Positions 27,310 through 36,085 of a DNA stretch of 64,000 nt are shown piece by piece. This DNA is from Ureibacillus manganicus DSM 26584 (GTDB taxonomy: Bacteria > Bacillota > Bacilli > Bacillales_A > Planococcaceae). The notes under the pieces were generated by a model. It was not told where the DNA came from and ran no database searches. It was given only the letters and a program-made list of their open reading frames with translations. The position numbers and the translations under genes were made by a program. Numbering within the stretch: the stretch's first letter is position 1; every line of letters starts with the position of its first letter. The stretch lies in NCBI RefSeq assembly GCF_000772945.1, contig NZ_JPVN01000004.1, positions 124,001 to 188,000 of the forward strand, written 5' to 3'.

Positions 27310-28194
27310 TCAAACTTTATGTATCCTTTCTACAAACTTTCCAGCAGCACGGGATAAAGGAACATTTTTCAAGTAACATATACCAATACTCCTTTTTGGA
27401 ATTTCCTCTTCTAGCTTTAACTCGTATAACTCTCCACTTTCTAAATAATCACTTGCAAACTCTTTTACTACACAAGAAATACCTAAATTTATTTTTGTGA
27501 ATTCTAAAACTAAATCATGTGACCCAAGTTCAAACGCAGGCGAAATTTGAAAACCTCTTTTTTTAAAGAAATTTTCTACATATACTCGTGAGTTGGACTT
27601 TCTTTCTAAAAAAATTAATGGCATTTTCATTAAATACTCAAAACTGATCGGTTTATCGATCATTCTTTTAAATTTATCTCCACAGACAAAAATATCATGA
27701 ACCTCCTTACAAGGTATGATTTGAAGGTTCTCGTCATGGATTGGCAAATTACATAGCCCCACATCTGCCTTTCCGGATTTAATAAAATCACAAATTTCTG
27801 ATGTAGTTCCATTTAGAATTTTCAATCTAATTCCGGGGTATCTTGCATGAAACTCTTCCAAATAAGGCAACAAAAAGTAACGAGAGACTGTATCTCCAAC
27901 CGCGATACGTAATTGTCCAGTATTTAATTTATTAACTTCTAATATCTTTTCTTCTGCAACGTCGATCATTCCTAATGCAGAATTAATATATTCATTTAAT
28001 AGTTTTCCTTCATTAGTTAATATTATGCCCTTAGATGTTCGATAAAAAAGTTGTATTTCTAATTCATTTTCAAGCTTCATAATGGCTTGACTGACCGCAG
28101 ATTGTGTCATATATAATTCCTGTGCTGCTTTAGAAAAACTTTTATTACCACTAACTACGTTAAATATACGATATAAATCCAAGTTCCCAATCAT
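27310..28194 (-). CDS. LysR-family transcriptional regulator
   Basis: A 294-residue regulator. The N-terminal winged helix-turn-helix has NKSFSKAAQELYMTQSAVSQAIMKLE; the rest is the effector-binding domain. It is divergent from the CofE-like gene with a 136-base shared promoter region, the classic LysR-target layout, so it probably controls that gene. Both lie in module 2 between att-like sites 2 and 3. Confidence 0.9.
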   Translation of the reverse strand: MIGNLDLYRIFNVVSGNKSFSKAAQELYMTQSAVSQAIMKLENELEIQLFYRTSKGIILTNEGKLLNEYINSALGMIDVAEEKILEVNKLNTGQLRIAVGDTVSRYFLLPYLEEFHARYPGIRLKILNGTTSEICDFIKSGKADVGLCNLPIHDENLQIIPCKEVHDIFVCGDKFKRMIDKPISFEYLMKMPLIFLERKSNSRVYVENFFKKRGFQISPAFELGSHDLVLEFTKINLGISCVVKEFASDYLESGELYELKLEEEIPKRSIGICYLKNVPLSRAAGKFVERIHKV

Positions 28195-28330
28195 ATAAGT
28201 TCTCCTTATATCACATATTATAAATATTAATTTTACTTATATCATCTTTGGAGGGTATAGTAAACTTATAATGTTTAAACAGACTTAAGTATTTCTACAT
28301 AAATTATACTCACTTAGAGGAGAGATTAAA

Positions 28331-29521
28331 TTGACAAGAGCCGTTGGTACAGTAGTCCGCGGACTTCGCGGTCCTATCATCAACAATGGTGATAATATAG
28401 AACAAATCGTAGTTGATACGGTATTAAATGCAGCAAAAACTGAGGGATTTTCAATTGAGGATCGTGATATTGTTACAATCACTGAATCCATTGTTGCTCG
28501 TGCACAAGGAAACTATGCAACTATTGATGATATAGCAACAGACGTTAAAGCAAAATTTGGCGATGAAACTGTTGGTGTTATTTTTCCAATTCTTAGTCGT
28601 AATCGATTTGCAAACTGCTTACGTGGGATTGCTAAAGGATCAAAGCGTATTGTATTAATGTTAAGTTACCCATCTGATGAAGTAGGTAATCACCTAGTAG
28701 ATATCGATGAGCTAGATGTTAAAGGCGTCAATCCTTGGACAGATGTATTGACTGAGACTCAATTCCGTGAATATTTCGGATATAACAAACATACATTCAC
28801 TGGTGTTGATTACATCGATTATTATAAATCTTTAGTTGAAGCTGAAGGCGCAACTTGTGAAGTGATTTTCTCAAACAATCCTAAAACTATTCTTGACTAT
28901 ACAAAGAGCGTTTTAACATGTGATATTCACTCACGTTTTAGAACAAAACGTATTTTAACAAACAACGGTGCTGAAAAAGTATATGGACTTGATAATATTC
29001 TTTCCCAATCAATTAATGGTAGTGGATTTAATGAAGAATATGGTCTACTAGGTTCAAATAAAGCAACGGAAGACAGCGTAAAGTTATTCCCTAACAACTG
29101 TCAACCAATCGTTGATGGGATTCAAGCAAAACTCAAAGAAGTAACAGGTAAAACTGTTGAAGTAATGGTTTATGGAGATGGGGCATTTAAAGATCCAGTA
29201 GGTAAGATATGGGAGCTTGCGGACCCTGTTGTATCTCCTGCTTATACACAAGGACTTGACGGTACTCCAAACGAAGTGAAATTAAAATACTTGGCAGATA
29301 ACAATTTCTCTCATCTTCGTGGAGAAGATCTAAAACAAGCTATTTCTGAATTTATCCAAAACAAAGACGAAGACCTAGTTGGTTCGATGGAATCACAAGG
29401 TACTACGCCACGTAGACTAACTGATCTAATTGGATCATTATCTGATTTAACTTCTGGTAGTGGGGACAAAGGTACACCAATGGTCTATATTCAAGGATAC
29501 TTTGATAACTATACAAAATAA
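28331..29521 (+). CDS. Coenzyme F420-0:L-glutamate ligase (CofE)-like protein
   Basis: A 396-residue protein resembling the F420_ligase domain: an RDIVTITESIVARAQGNY segment early and MVYGDGAFKDPVGKIWELADPVV in the middle, seen in CofE-related proteins. Most Firmicutes lack F420, so the true substrate is probably another compound accepting glutamate or a similar amide bond. TTG start with AGAGGAGAG 7 bases upstream. A LysR gene is divergent to it. The family call is moderately sure, the reaction not. Confidence 0.7.
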   Translation: MTRAVGTVVRGLRGPIINNGDNIEQIVVDTVLNAAKTEGFSIEDRDIVTITESIVARAQGNYATIDDIATDVKAKFGDETVGVIFPILSRNRFANCLRGIAKGSKRIVLMLSYPSDEVGNHLVDIDELDVKGVNPWTDVLTETQFREYFGYNKHTFTGVDYIDYYKSLVEAEGATCEVIFSNNPKTILDYTKSVLTCDIHSRFRTKRILTNNGAEKVYGLDNILSQSINGSGFNEEYGLLGSNKATEDSVKLFPNNCQPIVDGIQAKLKEVTGKTVEVMVYGDGAFKDPVGKIWELADPVVSPAYTQGLDGTPNEVKLKYLADNNFSHLRGEDLKQAISEFIQNKDEDLVGSMESQGTTPRRLTDLIGSLSDLTSGSGDKGTPMVYIQGYFDNYTK

Positions 29522-29645
29522 GATAAAAACTACAGCTGAAAATTTTTTTCTAACAATTGAGGGCGAGTTCAAATCAATCAACTAGACGTTGATATTTTCT
29601 ATATAATAACTTAAGAAATATTTGTTAACCTTGATATAACAACAT

Positions 29646-29695
29646 AAAAACACATTGGAAACAACAAATAAATTCCAATGTGTTTTTTATTTTTA
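29646..29695 (+). terminator. Terminator of the CofE-like gene
   Basis: Perfect 15-bp stem AAAAACACATTGGAA (29646-29660) / TTCCAATGTGTTTTT (29673-29687), with T-rich tail. It ends 15 bases before att-like site 3. Confidence 0.9.
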
Positions 29696-29702
29696 TTGTA
29701 TA

Positions 29703-29750
29703 TCTTCACTTACTTTTGATACGGTATTCGGTAACTCGAGTATGTGAGGT
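29703..29750 (+). repeat. att-like site 3 (AT centre)
   Basis: TTACTTTTGATACGGTATTC, then GGTAACTCGAGTATGTGAGG. The symmetric alignment puts AT, not TC, at the centre (29726-29727). The right-arm distal box TATGTGAGGT is well kept. Read leftward it would encode PYQK-stop. Confidence 0.7.
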
Positions 29751-29818
29751 TTTTATGTTTTCATAAAACGCAGTTTAATCTAAATTAGATGCCTCGTTAT
29801 TTCTTTTGAAATTTTCTT

Positions 29819-30916
29819 TTACAGTAATACCTCAACTTTTTTTGTAGCCTTTAGAAGCTTATCCGCTAATTGAAGCATTAACCTAATCCCTTTTTGACCA
29901 TATCCAAATTGGTTTAAGGTTCCAATAATATAGGCATCCGTAGCCGGGTGATAAAACATAAATGAACCCGTAGATCCAGCATTTCCCCAAGAGTTGTATT
30001 TTGCCGGCATTAACAAAGGAATCGTTTTTATATTCATCAATCCATACCCATAATCTATTCCTAAAAAGAATTTACCACAGTCATTTTTCATTTTTTCAAT
30101 AGTTTCTTTCTTTAGCATTTTACCATTTACTAGTGCTTTCATAAACGTTAACAAGTCACCGGTAGTAGATACGATACCGCCTCCAGCATACAAAATGCCC
30201 AAGCTCTCGCTATTCGTCATGTCTGTTTGACGAATATAAAACTTCGCTACCTCATATGGACTTTTTTCTATTGGTTCAGTACGAGAGAAATGAGAGTGTT
30301 TCATCTCTAGAGGCTCAAAAATATTCTTCCTTAGTACCTCATGGAAAGGTAAACCTGAGATATTTTCAATAATAAATCCCAATAAATGATATCCTGTATC
30401 GGAATAATGGAATCCCCGTCCTGGAGGGAAGTGATTTTTCATGTTCTCCTTCGCCCAATTAATCACTTCAAGTGGAGTCCATATTCGATTTGGTTCATCA
30501 ACAAGCAAATCAGGCATTGACTTTCCTTTAACCGGCTTATCCTCTACGAAATCGTTTAGGCCAGAAGTGTTATTTAATAAATGTCTGATTTTGATTTCAT
30601 TTGAGTAATCCTTCTCTTTGTAAATATGCAGATTTGTTAAAATCTCAGCATCCAAATACTTTGAAATTTTGTCCTCATATGAACAATACCCCTGTTCAAC
30701 TAATTGTCCAAACAAAACGGAAGTAAACAGTTTACTAATACTAGCAATATAAAATGGTTGTTCAGAATGGATAGCCTCTTTTCCAGTAGCCATTTGAAAG
30801 TCAATCCCGTGCTTCTCTGAATGAACACGCAAATATGCATTTTGAATTTTGGCGTCTTTTTCTACCCTTTTTTTGAAAAACTGTTCAATTCCAGTTTGAA
30901 CCTTTGCCTTCTCCAT
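29819..30916 (-). CDS. Beta-lactamase-fold serine hydrolase
   Basis: A 365-residue protein of the class C beta-lactamase/PBP4*-like family: SISKLF (catalytic Ser and Lys), YSDTGYHLLG (second motif) and GNAGSTGSF near the C-terminus in the place of the H/K-x-G motif. No signal peptide, so a cytosolic esterase or peptidase is more likely than a true beta-lactamase. It is the only gene of module 3; just 74 bases separate its start from att-like site 4, so its promoter must be very close to or inside the site. Confidence 0.87.
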   Translation of the reverse strand: MEKAKVQTGIEQFFKKRVEKDAKIQNAYLRVHSEKHGIDFQMATGKEAIHSEQPFYIASISKLFTSVLFGQLVEQGYCSYEDKISKYLDAEILTNLHIYKEKDYSNEIKIRHLLNNTSGLNDFVEDKPVKGKSMPDLLVDEPNRIWTPLEVINWAKENMKNHFPPGRGFHYSDTGYHLLGFIIENISGLPFHEVLRKNIFEPLEMKHSHFSRTEPIEKSPYEVAKFYIRQTDMTNSESLGILYAGGGIVSTTGDLLTFMKALVNGKMLKKETIEKMKNDCGKFFLGIDYGYGLMNIKTIPLLMPAKYNSWGNAGSTGSFMFYHPATDAYIIGTLNQFGYGQKGIRLMLQLADKLLKATKKVEVLL

Positions 30917-30983
30917 GTTCCCATCTCCCCAATTATCTTCTTTTCTTTATCATTTTTACGTAACTTGGCTGCAGTTATGACTA

Positions 30984-31031
30984 ACCGCGTTTACCTATGT
31001 TACGGTTCACCGTAACAAGTCTATGTGAGGA
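30984..31031 (+). repeat. att-like site 4
   Basis: GTTACGGT-TC-ACCGTAAC forms a perfect 8-bp inverted repeat around the TC centre (31007-31008). The distal right-arm box TATGTGAGGA is present. Read leftward, the RlmH-like codons give CCG TAA, a premature stop, so this copy could no longer restore RlmH fully. Confidence 0.8.
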
Positions 31032-31181
31032 GTAACTACTTTTCATAGTTTTTGACCTAACTCTGAAGATAAAGGAAAAAGTAAGAAGGGAACCCTCGAA
31101 ATAGTTACACTAGGCCACTAAATGTGGAAGGCACGAGATATTTTCTTCTGGGTCTATACTTTATCACATGGTGGTCCTTTT

Positions 31182-32468
31182 CTAACGAAAGCTTACTCGG
31201 TTTCTCCCGCCTCTTTTAGAGTTATACAATGCCTTATCAGCTATTATAAAAAATTGTTCCTGTTTGACTTTTGCAATATCACGGCTTATATTTGCAGTTG
31301 TAACACCTACACTAACAGTAACAAATGGACTGACATCTGACTTTGTATGAAGAATTTTCAATTCTTCTACTTTCCTACAAAGCCTTTCTGCCAAAGATAT
31401 AGCTTCGTCTTTATTTGTATTAGGCAAGATAATACAAAACTCTTCTCCGCCTATTCTACATACACGATCATTTTCTCTAACCTCACTAGCAAGTGTATCT
31501 GCTACTTTAATTAGGCACTCATCCCCTTTTCTATGACCGTATGTATCGTTATATTTTTTAAAATAGTCAATATCTATGACTAATAAAGAAAAGACAATAT
31601 TATGTAGGAGATACTCTTGATACACCTTTTTTAAATGGCGGTTAAAAAACCTTCGATTAAAAACCCCTGTTAATGTGTCGGTATAGATTGTCTTTTTTAA
31701 TAATTTCTTTTCTTCCTCTAACTCTAATAACTTCTGCTTATTTTTTGTAATATCTCTAGAGATACATATAATCTCATCTGTTATCTTATCTAAGGATAAA
31801 ACCCTTTTATATTTTGACTCAATCCAAATATACTTCCCATTTTTACATCTAAATCGATAGGTTATTGTTTTAATTTCATCTATCGTATCTGTATGACTAC
31901 TATCATTTAATAACTTGATATTTTCTATGTCTCTATCATGCATGAAATCATACAGAGATCTTCCCACCATCTCTTTAGATGTGTACCCTAATACATGGGA
32001 GTGATTTGGTGAAACGTATGTATATTTTCCATCAAGGGTATGCAATGAAATATAATCAGTCGAGTTTTCAGCAATATGCCTGTACAGCTGTTCATTTCTT
32101 TCCAGTCTAATCTCTGCAAGTTTTCTATCCGTAATATTTACATGTGATACAACTGCACCATTGTTCTGATTTATTTTAATTGGAGTAACTCTTAATACGA
32201 ACCACCGAAGTTCACAATCAGAATGACACGGATATTCATAATTAAAATGATCCTTTGTACCCTTTAATACCTGAATTATTCCTTCTTGAACTTCCTTTGG
32301 GCAAACAGTCAAGTAATTGTTCCCTATCCCCGTCTTATCTAGATCAGCATTGTTTTCAATTGAAAAATTCACCCAAGATCTATTAACAGCCATAATATCC
32401 CCATCTCTATTTAATACGGCAATTTGATCTAAGAGTGAATCCAAAACCTCTAGATCAATAAGTTTCAT
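31182..32468 (-). CDS. PAS-PAS-GGDEF diguanylate cyclase
   Basis: A 428-residue cytosolic signalling protein: two PAS domains (about 5-95 and 110-230) and a GGDEF domain (about 255-425). The active motif is GGEEF, and REND five residues before it is an intact RxxD product-inhibition site. It should make cyclic-di-GMP under control of an unknown PAS signal. The start is at MKLIDLEV (AAAGGA upstream); the frame runs 20 codons farther. Main gene of module 4. Confidence 0.92.
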   Translation of the reverse strand: MKLIDLEVLDSLLDQIAVLNRDGDIMAVNRSWVNFSIENNADLDKTGIGNNYLTVCPKEVQEGIIQVLKGTKDHFNYEYPCHSDCELRWFVLRVTPIKINQNNGAVVSHVNITDRKLAEIRLERNEQLYRHIAENSTDYISLHTLDGKYTYVSPNHSHVLGYTSKEMVGRSLYDFMHDRDIENIKLLNDSSHTDTIDEIKTITYRFRCKNGKYIWIESKYKRVLSLDKITDEIICISRDITKNKQKLLELEEEKKLLKKTIYTDTLTGVFNRRFFNRHLKKVYQEYLLHNIVFSLLVIDIDYFKKYNDTYGHRKGDECLIKVADTLASEVRENDRVCRIGGEEFCIILPNTNKDEAISLAERLCRKVEELKILHTKSDVSPFVTVSVGVTTANISRDIAKVKQEQFFIIADKALYNSKRGGRNRVSFR

Positions 32469-32664
32469 AATATTACATTCCTTTCCCATCCTTGAATGTT
32501 TAGCTATGCTTTGGACGCTTATTTTCATAGGTTTTATTTATATTAATGGCACTATTCTCTTATTATAGTTTACTGCAAAAAAAACCTACGTAATAGAATT
32601 AATAGATTATCGGCTCTTGTCTCTTAGTTAAAACACTGTCTAATAATTTGTAATATATAGATAA

Positions 32665-32763
32665 GATATAAATTGTGATGAATATCAAGGATATCTTCAT
32701 AGTAAGCCACTTACGGTAGAACAATTTAATAGAATGTTAGAAGTAGGCAATTTAACATATTAA
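32665..32763 (+). pseudogene. C-terminal remnant of an EAL-domain protein
   Basis: The frame up to TAA at 32761-32763 reads INCDEYQGYLHSKPLTVEQF then NRMLEVGNLTY. QGYL(F/Y)SKPL is the last conserved motif of EAL phosphodiesterase domains. A stop (TAA at 32662) precedes it and nothing upstream continues the domain. It is a decayed c-di-GMP phosphodiesterase end, convergent-oriented to the PAS-GGDEF gene and in the same module. Confidence 0.75.
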
Positions 32764-32912
32764 AGGTTCAATCCCTAAACTAAATATGAAAATTACTCAT
32801 AATTTCAACCAGAAATAATAATAGACATAGGGTGTACACTAATTAATAATCACACATGTACACGCTATGTACCCAGTTTAATAAACACTTTTTATCAATA
32901 TTATCTTTATAA

Positions 32913-32960
32913 ACCGCGTTTACTTATGATACGGTTCACCGTCCTGTAACTAAATGAGGG
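32913..32960 (+). repeat. att-like site 5
   Basis: TTACTTATGATACGGTTC, centre TC at 32936-32937, right distal box TAAATGAGGG at the standard spacing. Its left flank AAACCGCGTTTAC is shared with site 4. Read leftward it encodes PYHK-stop. Confidence 0.85.
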
Positions 32961-32990
32961 GTTTTATCTACTAACTTTTATAAAATTGAA

Positions 32991-33035
32991 AAAAGAAGTA
33001 CCAAGAATGTTTAGTTGTTCTTTGATACTTCTTTT
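32991..33035 (-). terminator. Terminator of the phosphorylase gene
   Basis: AAAAGAAGTA...CAAGAA pairs with TTCTTTG...TACTTCTTTT; read leftward it ends in a T-run, 24 bases past the stop codon. Confidence 0.85.
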
Positions 33036-33058
33036 ATAACTTATATGACTCTCATTAC

Positions 33059-33781
33059 TTATACTATATCTAAAGCAATTTCCATCATTTTTGTAAATGA
33101 AGTTTGTCTCTCTTCTGGTGTTGTTTGTTCATGTGTAATCATATGGTCACTTACTGTTAAAATGGTTAATGCTTTAACTCCAGCGCTAGCAGCATTTAAA
33201 TATAAACTTGTCGTTTCCATTTCTTCTGCTAATATTCCCATTTTAGCCCACTTTTCTGTTGCCGTTGTTTTATTAGCACTATAGAAAACATCACTAGATA
33301 GTACATTCCCTACAAAAACCTTATAATTCTTTTCATCAGCTACTTTTTTAGCTTTCTCTAATAGTTCATAAGATGCTGTAATTGGCATTTGACCAGGGAG
33401 ATCAAATTGATGTGCAAAATTTGAATTTGTTGCTGCTCCCATAGCAAGTATAATATCGTATAACTTAATATTCGTTTGCATAGCCCCACATGAACCGATA
33501 CGAATTAGATTTTTAACTCCAAAAACATTAATTAGTTCCCATGAATAGATTGCCATGCTTGGTGACCCCATTCCGGTACCCATAACAGAAACTTTTTTCC
33601 CTTTATATTCACCTGTGTATCCCAGCATACCTCTAACTTCATTAAATAGAACAGGGTTTTCTAAATAGTTTTCAGCAATAAACTTTGCACGTAGTGGATC
33701 CCCTGGCAAAAGTATAGTTTCTGCTATTTCTACTCCGTTTGGCTTAATATGTGGTGTTTCTTTTAAATCATTGGTGTTCAT
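33059..33781 (-). CDS. deoD: Purine nucleoside phosphorylase (DeoD type)
   Basis: A 240-residue enzyme that cleaves purine (deoxy)nucleosides with phosphate. Motifs LLPGDPLRAKFIA, GTGMGSPSMAIYSWEL, RIGSCGAM and EEMETTSLY (nucleoside-binding Glu-Met-Glu) identify the hexameric DeoD group. It is the sole gene of module 5 (0.92 kb between att-like sites 5 and 6). Only 58 bases lie between its start and site 6, with AGGAGAAG as ribosome site. Confidence 0.95.
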   Translation of the reverse strand: MNTNDLKETPHIKPNGVEIAETILLPGDPLRAKFIAENYLENPVLFNEVRGMLGYTGEYKGKKVSVMGTGMGSPSMAIYSWELINVFGVKNLIRIGSCGAMQTNIKLYDIILAMGAATNSNFAHQFDLPGQMPITASYELLEKAKKVADEKNYKVFVGNVLSSDVFYSANKTTATEKWAKMGILAEEMETTSLYLNAASAGVKALTILTVSDHMITHEQTTPEERQTSFTKMMEIALDIV

Positions 33782-33832
33782 TTAATCTTCTCCTAATTCT
33801 TTATATTATTGATATTTTCTATAAAATGAAAA

Positions 33833-33880
33833 ACCACACTTACTTATGATACGGTTCACCGTAACAGGGCTAAATGAGGT
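33833..33880 (+). repeat. att-like site 6
   Basis: TTACTTATGATACGGTTC, centre TC at 33856-33857, then ACCGTAACAGGGC and box TAAATGAGGT. The box repeats inverted at the other end of module 6. Read leftward it encodes PYHK-stop. Confidence 0.88.
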
Positions 33881-33897
33881 TTTTTCCCTTGTCCATT

Positions 33898-34227
33898 TTA
33901 GAAAGCCGGCTGAAGGATGATCACCCAATCTCTCTTACTCTTACTCCAACGTTCTTCCGGAAGCAGCTTAAATCCTTCAATGATCGTGTCTTCTTCCACC
34001 TCGATCAATAGACAGCGTTTGCCATTATAATTGACCTGTTTGACATATCTCAAGTCTTGAGGACTGATCGCAATATTCGCTACTTTTGTGCTGATCTTAA
34101 TGGACTTAGACGCGTAACTCGGAACGATATGGCATGCTTTCATTTCATACGTTTTGTCTTCAACCATCTGCTGAAATACCCTTTCCACTTTTTCCGTATT
34201 CACATCTTTTTCGCAGCTCGCCTTCAC
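33898..34227 (-). CDS. Unidentified 109-residue protein, possibly truncated
   Basis: A soluble protein (KACHIVPSYASKSIKIS, DLRYVKQVNYNGKRCLLIEVE) with no family I recognise. Base composition looks somewhat higher in GC than its surroundings. The DNA just upstream carries another protein-like open frame ending in the sequence LDTKENERV before a stop, in a different frame, so this may be the C-terminal part of a longer broken gene. No convincing ribosome site is seen. Confidence 0.4.
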   Translation of the reverse strand: MKASCEKDVNTEKVERVFQQMVEDKTYEMKACHIVPSYASKSIKISTKVANIAISPQDLRYVKQVNYNGKRCLLIEVEEDTIIEGFKLLPEERWSKSKRDWVIILQPAF

Positions 34228-34605
34228 ACACGTTCATTCTCTTTAGTATCCAAAGTAGGAGTATTCTCATCTTCCACCACTATTTTCAGTAAATCGTCAT
34301 CCAACTTAAATTGTTTTCGAATCTCTGCTATATCTTTGTATTCATCTATAATTTTAACTCCCTGGCTAGTAAGATTGTGTTTTGGACAAAAAAAGAGCAT
34401 CCAAGGCTACAGCTTTTGACACTTCTTTATTATAACAATCTTTATGATGAAGAAGGCCTATCTATTATGGATTGGTTTGGTTTCTCTTGGGTCGTTTCAC
34501 CTCTACTTTTTTGTATATTTTATATTAAATTGCTAATAATGTGTATGACAATGGTCCTTTTAAGTACGACTAGAAATTTTTTTCTCAATAATGGAGGTGG
34601 GATGT
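34228..34605. other. Intergenic region before the ger operon
   Basis: The left half may belong to a broken gene shared with the preceding reading frame (minus-strand frame with KIIDEYKDIAEIRKQFKLDD). The right half should hold the ger operon promoter. Nothing else recognised. Confidence 0.35.
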
Positions 34606-36081
34606 TTGTTTTGGAAAAAAAAACAAATTGAAAGTAAGCTTGTTACTCAATCAATAGCTGAATCAGAATTATCGATAGAAGCTCTGAAAAAAAGCCTCAC
34701 TCAAATGGATGATGCAGAATTTGTGGAAATTGACATTTCCGATATTCGAAAAATTCATCTTGTTTACATACGAACTCTCATTGACCAAGAAAATTTAAAT
34801 GAAAGCATTATAAAACCTTTAACTAATTGTTCCAAACCGTCTATTCAAGATTGCATTGTGAATTCCTCAATTATTCCCAATCATATTTTTATAGAGGCAA
34901 AAACAAAGTTGTTTTCAGGGTCCGTTTTGTTATTTGATTCTTCGCAAAACCTTTGGTTAGCTGTGCCATTAAAAAATCCTACTGGACGTGCCATTGAAAC
35001 TTCCGAAACAGAAACCATCCTGTTCGGAGCAAAAGACAGCTTTAGTGAACAAGTAGAACAAAATATTACGCTTATTCGAAGACGACTCCCCATACATGAA
35101 CTGAAAACAGAGAAGTTTACTGTCGGTTCTATGAGTAAGACAAGTGTTGTTTTAATGTACATAGAGGGGCTGACTAATCCAGAATTTGTTTCAACAGTCA
35201 AAGAGAAGATTTCTGAAATTAATTTTGATCTCTTCTTTGACTCCTCTCAAGTTGCGGCATTCCTGGAGGAACATCAAAACAGTATTTTCCCTCAGTTTCA
35301 GCAAACTGACCGGCCTGATGTAGTTGCTTATTCTCTGGGAATAGGAAAGATTACCCTTCTGGTAGACAATACACCATTTGCTCTTGTTGCACCCATTACT
35401 TTTTTCCATTTGTTCCAATCACCCGAGGACTATATTAATCGATGGGTAGTTGCCAGTTTTTTGCGTATCATCCGATATGTCTGTTTTATTCTGTCAGTCG
35501 CATTGATTCCTGTCTATGTGGCATTGACAACTCATCACTATCAAATGATTCCTATACAAACACTTCTGGTGTTGGTCGAATCAAGGAGCAAGCTTCCTTT
35601 TACTCCTTTTTGGGAAGCATTTATCATGTTAATTTTTATTGAAATCATAAAAGAAGCAAGTTTAAGGATGCCTACAAAAACAGGTCAAACACTTGGGGTT
35701 ATTGGTGGTATTGTGATTGGTCAAGCGGCTGTTGAGGCTGGATTCGCTAGCAAGGTATTAATTGTCATGGTTGGAATCTCGACGATAGCTTCCTTTCTTA
35801 TTCCCAACTACCTTATGACAAAAGCAAATTCATTAATTCAATTGATGCTTCTTGTTTTTTCTTCTTTACTTGGGATAATTGGGATTGCACTAGGAAGCAT
35901 TGCTATTTTAGCCCATCTTAATAGCATGTCTTCAATCAAGCAACCCTATCTTTCGCCAGTTTCACCCTTCTTTGGAAAGGATTGGGTTGACTTATTCATT
36001 CGAGGGCCATTAGTCAAAATGTTGGAGCGTCCAGAGCATCTTAAACCTCTAAAACTTAAGAGATATAAAACTAGGAGATGA
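34606..36081 (+). CDS. Spore germination receptor A subunit (GerA family)
   Basis: A 491-residue inner-spore-membrane protein. The N-terminal about 250 residues are soluble (VEIDISDIRKIHLVYI...), then four to five helices; RLPIHELKTEKFTVG and EIIKEASLRMPTKTGQTLGVIGGIVIGQAAVEAG are GerA-family signatures. The TTG at 34606 has GGAGGTGG 5 bases upstream; the ATG at 34591 overlaps that ribosome site. First of three tightly linked ger genes; together they form a nutrient receptor. The ligand is unknown. Confidence 0.93.
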   Translation: MFWKKKQIESKLVTQSIAESELSIEALKKSLTQMDDAEFVEIDISDIRKIHLVYIRTLIDQENLNESIIKPLTNCSKPSIQDCIVNSSIIPNHIFIEAKTKLFSGSVLLFDSSQNLWLAVPLKNPTGRAIETSETETILFGAKDSFSEQVEQNITLIRRRLPIHELKTEKFTVGSMSKTSVVLMYIEGLTNPEFVSTVKEKISEINFDLFFDSSQVAAFLEEHQNSIFPQFQQTDRPDVVAYSLGIGKITLLVDNTPFALVAPITFFHLFQSPEDYINRWVVASFLRIIRYVCFILSVALIPVYVALTTHHYQMIPIQTLLVLVESRSKLPFTPFWEAFIMLIFIEIIKEASLRMPTKTGQTLGVIGGIVIGQAAVEAGFASKVLIVMVGISTIASFLIPNYLMTKANSLIQLMLLVFSSLLGIIGIALGSIAILAHLNSMSSIKQPYLSPVSPFFGKDWVDLFIRGPLVKMLERPEHLKPLKLKRYKTRR

Positions 36082-36085
36082 CTTG

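Noticed and set aside
29819-30916. Serine hydrolase as a beta-lactam resistance gene (SCCmec analogy)
   Set aside because: No signal peptide, and it belongs to the broad class C/PBP4*-like esterase group; no mec genes are present.
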